The notes beneath the pieces are model-generated. The model was not told the DNA's origin. It did not search any database and saw only the letters and a list, made by a program, of their open reading frames with translations. From the NCBI RefSeq assembly GCF_903995435.1, contig NC_067149.1, forward strand, positions 55,179,392 through 55,243,391: DNA of 64,000 nucleotides, given 5' to 3'. A program made the translations under genes and the position numbers. Source of the DNA: Acomys russatus (taxonomy: Eukaryota; Chordata; Mammalia; Rodentia; Muridae). How positions within the stretch are numbered: position 1 is the stretch's first letter; each line of letters begins with the position of its first letter. Below, piece by piece: positions 25,064 through 36,876 of the stretch.

Positions 25064-26053
25064 TCATTATATGAAACCATGACATTAGGGCTATATATTG
25101 TTCAGGAAAGTAATGCACTTATATGTTCCTCTTTTTAGAGTTTTAAAAAGTAAAATGCTTTAAGAGTAGGAGGAAAAAAAAAAAAAAGGAGGGCAGGACA
25201 CTTTATGGGGTTTCTTTCCTCATTGTTCATGAAGCTTGCTCTGGTCCAGGTTTCTGAGGTTTCCTTGTTTTATCCTAGCATTCAGATCTCTATTCTTGGC
25301 TTTACATTTAGCTTAAACTTAATTTGTGTATGTGTCTGCATGCATTTGAATATGTGTGGGTGGGTATGTATGTGTGCATATGTGTGTGCATGTATGTATG
25401 TGTGCACATGCCACAGTGCATGTGTGGAGGCCTGAGGCGTCAGTCCTCTCCTTCCACTATGTGAATCACCAAGGATTTAGCTTAGGTTGTCAGGCTTGCA
25501 CAGCAAATGCCTTGAGCCCCTGAGCTGCCTCGTGGCTTCTTATCTGTTCTTTCACTGCCTTGCTGTTTTTGTAATGTTGAACAGTCCCTTTTAAAGTTAC
25601 TTCTTCTTCTTCTTTTTTTTTTTTCTACATCACAGGGAGATGTTCTCTAATCTCAGCTAGTTGGAATGAGGGAGGAGGATTGAAAGTTCAAGTCCTTCCT
25701 GGGCTGCAGAGTTAGTTCAAAGTCAATCCAGTCAGTTAGTTTAGTGAACCTGTCTCAAAAGAAGTAAGAAGAGAGTTGAGGGTACAGCTCAGTGCTAGAG
25801 CTCATGGTTAGCATGTGTGAGGCTTGGCTCTCAGTACAACATTACACAACATGACACACTCAACACAACACCCACAATACATACACCAAACCTAAGTGAA
25901 ATTCCTTCACACTGTGCATTTTCTGGGATATATCTGTTTTCTACTACTCATGGCTGAGCTGGCTTTGTTCTTCTGCTTGTCCTGACTTCTTGTTTGTGTT
26001 ATTTGATGAAGCACTCCAGGGCTTGGTCCAGGACTCCTGCTCTTGTCTAAGTT

Positions 26054-26105
<52 letters not shown>

Positions 26106-29100
26106 ATTATCTATCTATCTATCACCTTTCATCATCTATCTATCTATCTACCATCTATCAATCAATCATTTAACAATTTGTTTCTTGTCACTTTAAAATG
26201 CATAGAAATCACAACATAAACACACACTTTACTACTTTGTTTTATTAGCAGCCACAACAGTGTCTAGTATCTAAATGATACATATTTGATAATTTTTAAA
26301 TGATTAAATACATACATAAATGAGAAAATAATTATGAAAAAGATAGCCTATGAGTTTTTATTTCAAACTTCAGATAAAGACTGGAACATTTATAGTACTT
26401 TCATTAACAACAATTTTTCTTTTTTTAAAATATATTTTATTAATTTATTCATAGTGCAATTTTCAAAAAATTTTTCACAGACCTAGGGGACGGGAAAGGC
26501 TGAAAGAGGGAGGGAGGGGTGAACAGGAAGATGCAAGTAAGGGGATAACAATTGAGATATAATCTCAATAAATTAGTTAAATTAAAAAAAGAAATCAAGT
26601 TTTATATTTTAAATGTAACATGTGAGATTTTGCAACACTGTTATGCTATCATTGATTAGTATAAAACACATTTTAAGAACAGAGTAAGAATATTGGGTTA
26701 CTATTCTTGAATTACTTTCTTGAAACATTCTTTTCATAGATCCATACACGGTGATAATTTCAATCATGTAACACCTTAACAATACTTCACAATATAAATC
26801 TTGTAACATTTTTAGGAAAAAGATCTAGTCTGCGACTCATTATTCAGAAAATAATAAAAGCATTCCATCAGCATGTTTTGCTAAGAAATCATAGGAAATA
26901 TTGGAAAAATTGTAATGAGAAATACAGATCCAGACTAAGTAAGACACAGAGATGGTGAGGGGCACCAGGACACAGTCAAGAAGAGCCTGCACTGTTGTGC
27001 AGTAGCCCCACTCTTGGCTTTAGGGGGGTACATAAACAGCTGAAATTGCTTCATTTGTTAAGCATCACCTCTACATTCCAAAAGGCTCCTCGGAAAGCTT
27101 CCCTAAGTCTCCAGAAACTTACTTACCCCAAATATATCCAAGGGCACAGTCTACTTTATTTACCATTTCCCTCCTTTAGTTTATCAGCCTCTTCCCCTCT
27201 CTCTCTCCCCCCTCTCCCATTTTGTTTGTCCTTTCCTTCCTTCCTTCCTTCCCTCCCTCTCTCCCTCCCTCCCTCCTTCCTTCCCTCCTTCCTTCCTTCC
27301 TTCCTTCCTTTCTGTTTTACTTCTTTGTATCTTTCATCAGCCTAAGAGTTAATGTCTTTGCCTATGAGACTTATTTCTCCTTTAAAAGAACTTACTGGAT
27401 ATTTCTTATCCTTTTAAAAATCATTGCCTTGGTATCACTGGTAGGAAATTTAAGACATTTCATGTAAAATGAAAATCTGGTGTAGCATAGTCAAATACCT
27501 AAAACTAAGCCTGTGTCTTAGTTATGGTTTCCTATCTGACAATTCTTGGAAAAAAATAGTCTGTGAGTTTTTAGCAAAATGAATAAAGGAAAAGAAGTGA
27601 GGGGAGGATGAATAAATAAGTGTATGAAATTTAGGCGGGAGCTATTTCTGAGACACTGTGGTTCTTTTTTTCTTTCTTTCTTTCTTTCTACAGTACCTTC
27701 TGCTCCTTCCCATTCTCAGCATAAAAGAGTCTTGACTCTGACTCTTCTGTGCCTTCTGCTGTTGGCTGGACTGGGAGTCCTAGGCGGCATCTGTACGTAT
27801 CAACCCATCCTTTAAAAAGGAATTTTAAATTTATTTAAAATATAGTTTCATCATTCCTCCCTTTCCCCTATAATCCTTCTCATCCTTCTGCCTTCTCCCT
27901 CTCAAATTCATAGCCTCTTAGTCTGTAATTATTATTATCATATAGATATGTACATAAATTTATAAGTGCAGCCTGCTGAGTCTATTAGATATTGCATTTA
28001 TTTACATATTATATGTGTATGTATCTATATAGATATTTTCAGGCTGATTGGGCCTTTAGAACACCATGAGTTGTTGAACCAGTGCTTATTCTTGAAATAA
28101 GGCTTCATAATAATAAGCCTCAAAGAGGGCCTTAATCTGTGGGCAATAGACATACACTTGGTCTTGCTCGTCACTCCTCTAGAGAAGCCTTTTCATGCCA
28201 CTTTAATATGTCAATATTAAGAGAAAACCTCACGAAATTTCCAAAGATGATAGGATAACTGAGAATTTATAAGTTTTAGTCATTACTATTTTCTTCTCTT
28301 CTTTTGTCTTAAAAAAAAAACACCCTGGAGTTTATACAACTTTGGAGACAGAAATGATAAAATCAAATCAACTACAAAGTATTAAGGAAGAACTTCAGGA
28401 AAATATTTCCCTACAGATGATGCATAATCTCATCACTTCCAAGAAGATCGGGAACCTCTCTGCCATGCTGCAGAACATAGCCACCCAGCTGTGCCGTGAG
28501 CTGTATGGAAAAGAACCAGGTAAGCCAGTATGCTCTCAAAGCCATTTCCCGGGCAGCAAATAAGCCTCAGAGCTCTTTAAGAACCACTTTCTTACAGAGC
28601 CAATATTAACTGTGGAATTAAATGAGTTTGGTAAATGAGTCATTGCTATTTCCCCAGTTAGAGAAAAAACAGGAAAGTAGTAAAAACTACAGAGTGTCAA
28701 CTTACACGTTCATTACACAGAGTTTCTCTAATATGCAGTTTATGACCGTTGTCCTGGGCACAGACCTCAAGAGGTGATGACCAGGGAAAGATGCCTCTTT
28801 GCAGATGTCTTTATTCCCAAATTCCAGCTAGTGCTGGAAGAGTAAAAGGTCCTGGCAAAGAAATGAAGTCTCTGTGATGTAACGAACCAGGGAAATATGT
28901 GTTAGCTACAAGTGCTTTTCTAGTTTTTGTGGCTAAACTATGTTCCTGTGCTTCTGAGATGCCTCTTCAATAATCCAGGAGCTGAAAGCCAGAGAGACAC
29001 CTGCTGGGAAAGCCAGACTGATGTGGTTGTGTGAGCCTGGTTTTTATTGGATGGCACATTTGCTGTGATTTTTTTAGAGTCCTGAGTGAGATCCCTAATG

Positions 29101-32100
29101 ATAGATAATATGTTTGAGTCTGGCCAGGTACTTGAACTTTTCTGTTTGTCTACATTTTGTGCCAGGTTTCTAAGCTGATGGGCAGGGATGTAGAGGGCTT
29201 ATTTTTTTCTTGTTGACACAAAGAGAGGAAACACTAAATCTGGTCAAGGCCACACGGATAGTAATCGAATAGTTTTCTGCCTGTAAAACTGTGTCTTTCT
29301 AGAGCACAAATGCAAACCTTGCCCAAAGGGTTCAGAATGGCACAAGAACAGCTGTTATTCTCAACTTAGTGGGCTTGAAACATGGCAAAAGAGTGAAATG
29401 CTCTGCTCTGCTCGGAATGCCAGCCTGCTGAAGATTAAGAACAAGAATGTGCTGGTAAGTGTCCATGTCTCTGTTCCTTCCCGAAAGGAATCAGTTTCAC
29501 AGCATAAAATGTGGGGTAAAGAGGGGCATATTGGGAAGACGCACAGTGACCCACTCATGAGTCAGGATTGTTTTCATTGCAAGTGGAGGGGACTGGGACT
29601 TCTGCATTTGTCCCAAGGAAATCACAGCCAAGCTAAAACACACAAGGCTTTAACTTAAGTAGAATCTTAGAAGCTGCAAGATACATGGCTAGATCAGGAA
29701 TGCCCAGAGTCTTCAGGTCTGTGTATTTCCAAGTTGATGGGTAGAAGCAGGGTTCAGTATATGCCTTCCTAATAGTTATCCAAGGACAGAATGTGTGATG
29801 ATCGAGGCTAAGGTTCCCCACTCTTATTAAAAAAAAAAACACGCGGGAGGATATTCTTTATTGTCATTATATCTTTTATTGAGTAAACAAAAAAAATCTA
29901 CGTTAAGCAAGACAGAATGATATATGTGTGAATAAGTGGGCTGGGATGATAGAGGAGGAAGCAAATGCAAAACAGAAATATTGCACAGAGTTATTAGGAC
30001 CAATGGGAAGTGAGGTCGATCATTTTTTTATTTGCTTATGTCTAAATAAGTGGTTCTTCTTAGCCTTCTTAATGCTGTGACCCTTTAATACAGCTCCTCG
30101 TGTTGTGGCAACCCTCAACTATAAAATTATTTTTTGTTGCTACTTCATAGCTGTAATTCTTCTACTGTTATAACCTCTAGTTATAAATATCTAAATATTT
30201 CCTATGGTCTTGGATGAGCCCTGTGAAAGAGTCATTAGGCTCCCGGTGAGATAGGGACAAATAGGTTGAGAATCGCTAGTCTAAATAATGTCTTCGTATT
30301 TCACTCATTAGTCAATAGTTCTGGTCTTTCACGTTGTAATCCTTTATTATTCTCTAGGGTTTGTTTGTTTGTTTGTTTGTTTTTCTGAGTTACTCAGTAG
30401 CTCTGGCTAACCTTAAGTCATACTAATCCTCCTGCCTCAGCCTTCTAAGTGCTGGAATTACCAGTGGGGCCTGCATATCCTAGATTGTAGTCATCATTCA
30501 TTTTGAATTAAAAAAATAGCCTCTTAATGGCTCAGCTTCTGTACTATAAGAAACATGGCATCTTTTATAGGATAAAGGAATGAAGTTGATTATTCTGTCT
30601 CACAGACCTCTCTCAAATGATCATTCATAATTACTTACTTAAAAAACACATCTGGATTAACAAGGAAAAAAAAAAAACAACCCTTCTTCCTCTCCTCCCA
30701 GTCTCACTTGCCCTCCCTCTTTTCCAATCTCTCCTCCTCTATTGCTCAGAAAAGGGGATTCCCCTACCTACCAAGCCCAGTTCATTGAGTCCCATCTGGA
30801 CTGAGCACATCCTCTTCCTCTGTGGCCTTTTGAGGCAGCCCCACCAGGGGCCGGGAAGTGATCAAAAATCAGGCAACCAAGTACATGTCAGAGACAACCC
30901 CTGCTCCCCTTACTAGGCGACCCACATAAAGCCTGAGCTGCCCATCTGCTGCCTCTATTTAGGGAACCTAGGTCCAGTCTATGTGTGGTCCTTGGTTGGT
31001 GCTTTAGTCTCGACATGCACCTCTGGCCCTGATTAGTTGGCTCTGTTGGTCTTCTTGTGGAGCTTCTATCATCTCCAGGTCCTTCTAACCTTCCCCCCAC
31101 TTTTCCCACAAGACTCCCTATGCTTCCCAATGCCCAATGTTTGTCTATGAGTCTTGATATCTGTTTGGATTCGCTACTGGATGTAACCTCTCAGAGGAGC
31201 TATGCTAGGCTCCTGTCTGCAAGTAGAATGGTGTATCATTAATGTTAGTGTCAAGGGTTGATGCTTTCCCATGGGCTGGGTCTCAGGGTAGGGCAGGGAA
31301 TGCTTGAACACTCCCTCAATCTCTGCTCTATCTTTATCCATGCACTTCTTGTAAGCAGGGTACATTTTGGGCCGAAGTTTTTGTGGGTGGGTTGGTGTTC
31401 TCTCCAGTAGGAGTTCTGTCTAGTTAGAGGGTGTCCTCTTCAGTCTGTATGACCCCTGCTACTAGGAATCTCAGCTAGAGTCACTCCCATACCCTCCCAG
31501 ATGCCTGCCTTGTCCTATATCTCTAGCTTGTCACAGAGAGGCCTCTGCCCATGGTTTCTCTTCTTTCTGCAGGATGGTCATGTAAAGTGAAGTAAGTAAA
31601 CAAACAAACAAACAAACAACAAATATTTTAAATATTTTATTAAATTATTCATTTTACATCTCAGTTGTTAGCCTATTCCTTGTATCCTCCCATTCCTCCC
31701 TCCCTCCCACTTTCCCTCTACTCCCCTCCCCTATGTCTGTGACTGAGGGGAACCTCCTTCCTCAAACAAATATTTTTAAAAAGGTAAAACGAGGAAAGGA
31801 GAAGAATGGGAAAAAATAAAGCTGCTGCTTCTTCTCCTCCCACAGGGGAGTGATATGGTGGGATCCTGTTTGACTTGGTTTATTATTTTATCTCCCTGAA
31901 AAAGTGTGGTTATTTTGCCTTATCCTGACCCAGCGGGCCACAATAAAGACAGTTGCTAGTCTCTCATCTCATCCAGACGTCTGAAGATTTCTTAATTCTT
32001 AACTTTTTTATTTGCATCAATAAAGTTTGTTCTCTGAAGATTTTATACATGAATATAGTGTGTTTTTGGTTAATCTTCCACCACCCTCTTTTATTTCCCT

Positions 32101-35100
32101 TCTGCCTCTGTCTCATTTTTCCTTTAAAAAAAAAATCTACTTTTTATATTCAGTTCTTGTTTTTGTTCCAGAGAGTAGATCTGAATATAAAAAGTAGATT
32201 TTTAAAAGCACTGGCTACTCTTTCAGAGGTCCCGAGTTCAAGTCTCAGCAACCATGTGGCAGCTCACGACCATCTGCAATGGGATCTGGTTCCTCTTCTG
32301 GTGTATATGAAGACCTATCACTCATATACATAAAAAAATAAATAAACAATTATTTTAAAAAGAAAGAAAACATAACCAATGAGAAGGGATGTGAGCTTCT
32401 CAAGGGAGAAACCCATCCCTGGGATGGCTTGCTTATCTTGTGAGAAATTTTACCTTTTGAAACGACCAGGGTCAGCCATGGTCCTGAGCGGCTTGGGGTG
32501 GTGTTAGTTTTATTGTTTGAACCTTTGCAAGATATTCTGCTGTACCACAGCTCTGTGATTGCATCACCTTCCAGAAACTGCAATTTCCTTCTCATTTCCC
32601 CTGAATCTGCACAGCAGGCCCTTCTTTCTCCCTGCTAGGCAGGAAATTATGCTGTAAAAACACTGAACTGTTTTTTCATTATTAATTTATTCTCTCATAT
32701 ATTAAAACCTGACCAAAATTTCCCCTCCCTCCTCTCCACCCAGTCTCTTCCAGGTCCTCTCTCCCCTTTCACTCCTGCTCTGATTCCCTCCAGAAAATGA
32801 CAGCGTTCCCAGGGATATAAACCAAACATGGCATATCAAGTTGCCAGAATACTAGGCATCTCTCCTCATATTAAGGCTGGATGAGGCAACCCAGTAGGAA
32901 GAAAATTGTCCCCAAAGCAGGCAAATGAGTAAAAGACAACCCCCTTCCCTGTTAGGAGTCCTACAAAAACACCAAGCTACACAACTGTAACATATGCAGA
33001 CGGCCTAGGTTAGACTCATCCAGGCTCCTTGATTGTTGGTTGAGTCTCCATGTGACACAGTGAGCCCCCAAGTGTCCCAGTTTGTTGATTCCATGGGTTT
33101 TCTTGTGGTGTCCTTACCCCTTCTAGCTCCTATAATCCTTTCTCCCCTTCCTTCACAGGACTCACTGTGTTATACCTAATGTTTGACTATGGATCTCTGC
33201 ACCTGTTTCCATCTGATGGATTTAGCCTCTCTGATGGTGATTATGCTAGGTGCCAGGCCAGTCTACGACTATAGCATAACATCATTAGAATCATTGCATT
33301 ACTTTTTTTTCTGTGCATATTTGGTACTATCTTAGGGCTCTGGGCCATCCAACCTCTGGTTTCTGGTCCTCCAGGCAGTTTCAGGGGTGGACTCTGTCTC
33401 AGAGGATGGGTCTCAAGCTGGACCAGTCATTGGTTGGCCACTCCCATAAATTCTGTGTCATCTTTACCCCAGCATATCCTGCTGGCAGGACTAATTGTAG
33501 ATTTTGTGGCAGAGTTGGTGCCCCAATCCCTCCACTGGAAATCAAGCTGGATACAGAGGATGGTCCATTCAGGTTCTGTGTCACTCATTACTAGAAGTCT
33601 TAGTTGGGATCACCCTAATAGATTCCTGTGACTTTCCATTTTCTAGGTTTCTACCATGCCCCAAAATTCCCCCATCCAGTTCCACTTGTATCTCCCAGTA
33701 CCCTTTCCATCCACCGTCCCCTCCCACAGGGATCCACATATTCTCATCCCCACCTGCCACCAGGCCACACACAATATGGATGGTAGAATGATTAACATTT
33801 ACTTTATAGCTAATATCCACTTATAAGTAAATACATTTGACATTTGTCTTTGTAGATCTAGGTTACCTCATTCAAGATGAAAATGATTTCTTCTAGTTCC
33901 ATCCATTTGCCTGCAAATTTCATGATGCCACTTTATTAAAAGCTGAGTAATACTCCACTGTGTAAATGTACCTCATTTTTCTTTATCCATTCTTTGGTTG
34001 AGGGACATCTAGGTTGTTTCCAGTTTCTGGTTCTTATGAATAAAGCTGCTGTGAATATACATAAGCATGTGCCATTGTTGTAGAATGGAGCATCCTTTGG
34101 GGATATGCCTCGGAGTGGTATAACTAGGTATAACTAGGTAAATAGATTACAAATTTTCTGAAAAATAGCCAAATTTATTTCCAAATTGAATGTAGAAGTT
34201 TACACTCCCACTAGCAACGGAGGAAAGTTCTCCTTGCTCCACATCTTTGACAATAAGAGTTGTCACTAAGCGGGTTTGGTCTTTGCCATCTGTTGGGTGT
34301 AAGATGGGATCTCAGACTCATTTCAATTTGCATTTCTCTGGTGACTAAGGATGTTGAACAGTTTTCACCATTTGAGATTCCTCTACTTAGAATTTTTAAT
34401 TGTATTGTTTGGTTTGTTGACATCTAGTTTCTTCATTTTTATATATTTTGGAAATTAGCCCTCTCTCAGATGTATAGTTTCTGAAAATCTTTTCCCATTC
34501 TGTAGGCTGCCATTTTGTTCTATTGATAGTGTCTTTTTACCTTACAGAAGCTTTTCAGTTTCATGAGGTCTCATTTATTAATTATGGATCTTAGTGCTGA
34601 GCTATTGATGTTCTGTTCAGGAAGTTATCTCTTGAAACACTGAAATCTTAAGAAGAACTTTCAATTTCTTCCTTTCTTCCTTCCTTCCTTCCTTTCTTCT
34701 TTGTTTCCATTTATTTACACCTTTTTATTTCTTCTTCTTTTGTATGTTACATCCGGCCTGTAGTTTCTCTTCCCTCCCCTTTCCCTAATTTGTCCCCACA
34801 TCTCATTTCCCCCAGATCTACCTCTGCTCAGAAAAGAGCAGGCCTCCCAGAAACATTAATTAAATTCAGAATAGCATGCTACAGTAGAACAGGACACATA
34901 TTTTCATATCAAGGCAGGATAAGGGAACCCTTTTAAATGACATCAAAAGTAGTAATACTATTCCAAGATATAATGTCATAAACAGCTTATTAAACAGGCC
35001 ATTACTGTTTTTGTAGGAATTTATAAAGTCCAAGAAGCAACGCAATTATTGGCTGGGGTTATTGCCTAGAAAAGATACTGAAATGGGGAATGAGAAAATG

Positions 35101-35508
35101 TTCCTCTCTGAAGAGTAAGTCTTTTTTCTTGTTGGATTTTTATGGTTAGACTTGAATGGAGATGACTTCCTCTGGATCTTGGAAGATTGCCTTTATAAAC
35201 GGCTTCAGCAGACACCACATCTTTAAAGGCAACTTCCCCATTAGGCTTCTGTGATGTATTTGATTATGTAGAGAGTTACCACACATGTCTTGTCATTAGT
35301 TTGACAAATCTCTAACAACCTACAGTACCAAATTATTAAAACTGTTTTGTAATTATTGCTTACAGTTAAGACTGCAGAAGCCAAAATCATTCAATAGACA
35401 CCATTAAGAACTTAATATTGTGCTATATTCTGGAATTCAAATGTGAATGAAAGATTGACTTAGTTCTAAATTGGTTAACCTTAGGCTGCATGTATAACTT
35501 TGTACTGG

Positions 35509-35565
<57 letters not shown>

Positions 35566-36845
35566 CTGCTATTCTTTAGGTATTTCTACTTTTTCTTTTT
35601 TGAGGAAGAAATTCTCACTGGCCTCCAACTCTCCAAGCAGTCTAGGCTGCCAGCAAGTCACAGTAAGATGCTTTGTCTCCTCAACACTAGGATTATGAGC
35701 ATATGCTACCATGCTCAGATTTTATCCCTGGGCTCTGGGGACCAAGCTCAAGTCCTTGTGCTTGCTAGGGAAAGACTCAGCTGTTGAACTATATCCATAG
35801 CCCTGAAGTAGAGATTGTTAAGTTCAGTGATTGAAGACACACTGTACAAGCATTACAGTGTAAAGAATAATATGAACTTCCACATAGGTTGCATACATGG
35901 CTATATATGAATTTATAAGTGTATTTAGCAGGGTGTTTATAAATATGGTGCTGTAACTGGATTTTTACATTGTACTTGTTTTTCTTTTTAGTGAGAACAA
36001 ATGAAGGCTTTATTTGTATCAACATGTGAAAATTCTACTTATATTTATAATCCTTGAAATTTAGGAAATAGAATATGAGACTAGAATAAGAACCTTTAGT
36101 CTCAGGCTGTTGGATATTGCTGCAGGCACCACATTTATCAGAAGCTGCAGAAGAGTCTGTGCTCACAGAATCTATAACAGGGCATCTGAGCCTTTGAATT
36201 GGAGTTACAGGCAGTTCTGAGCTGGGTGATGGGACTGAATTTTACTTCTGTGCAGGAGCTGTGTGCACTTTAATCGCTGAGCCATCTCTCCATCCCTGTT
36301 ACCATCACTTTGTGGCAAAACTAGAGATTGTATCCAGAATCTTGTATAGGCTAGGCAAAAACACTACCATCAAGCTGCACTTCAACTACTTGACCACATG
36401 CTTGTTAGTTGAGGACACATCAGATAGGAAGCCACCCAGGGCCACCCTGCTGAATGTCAACCATCCTGAGATTAAGCACTGTGATTTCTGCATGCTCATC
36501 ACTACATGTTGTACCACAAATACTGGCTTCTGTTTCACATTCTTTTTCCCCTCAGCTAGTGGAGGAGTGTGGGTCAGAAAGACAATGCAATGATGGGACA
36601 GAATGCAAATTAGTCCACATTGAGCAGAGATGGACGGATGTCCTAAAGGACAGTGAAGGAGTTCAGCTAACATCAGGGTTTGGATTAGGAGAGAAGACTA
36701 GTGGAGTCTTATCTTTATAAAATAGAATAAGCATTGATAGAAATTATTGTACAGGGGAAGATAAAATACAAGGTAATAAGAACAGTAGATGTTTGACATT
36801 GTCAAACTGTCTTTAAATAATAAGTGTATCATCAGCACTCTTGTG

Positions 36846-36876
<31 letters not shown>

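Noticed and set aside
30838..30853. CCACCAGGGGCC as a CTCF site
   Set aside because: It lies in an L1 3' UTR and is one G short of the core.
36261..36720. Open frames in Clec12a intron 5 preceded by an acceptor-like CCCCTCAG
   Set aside because: No recognisable protein family and no matching donor; exon 5 and exon 6 join perfectly without it.
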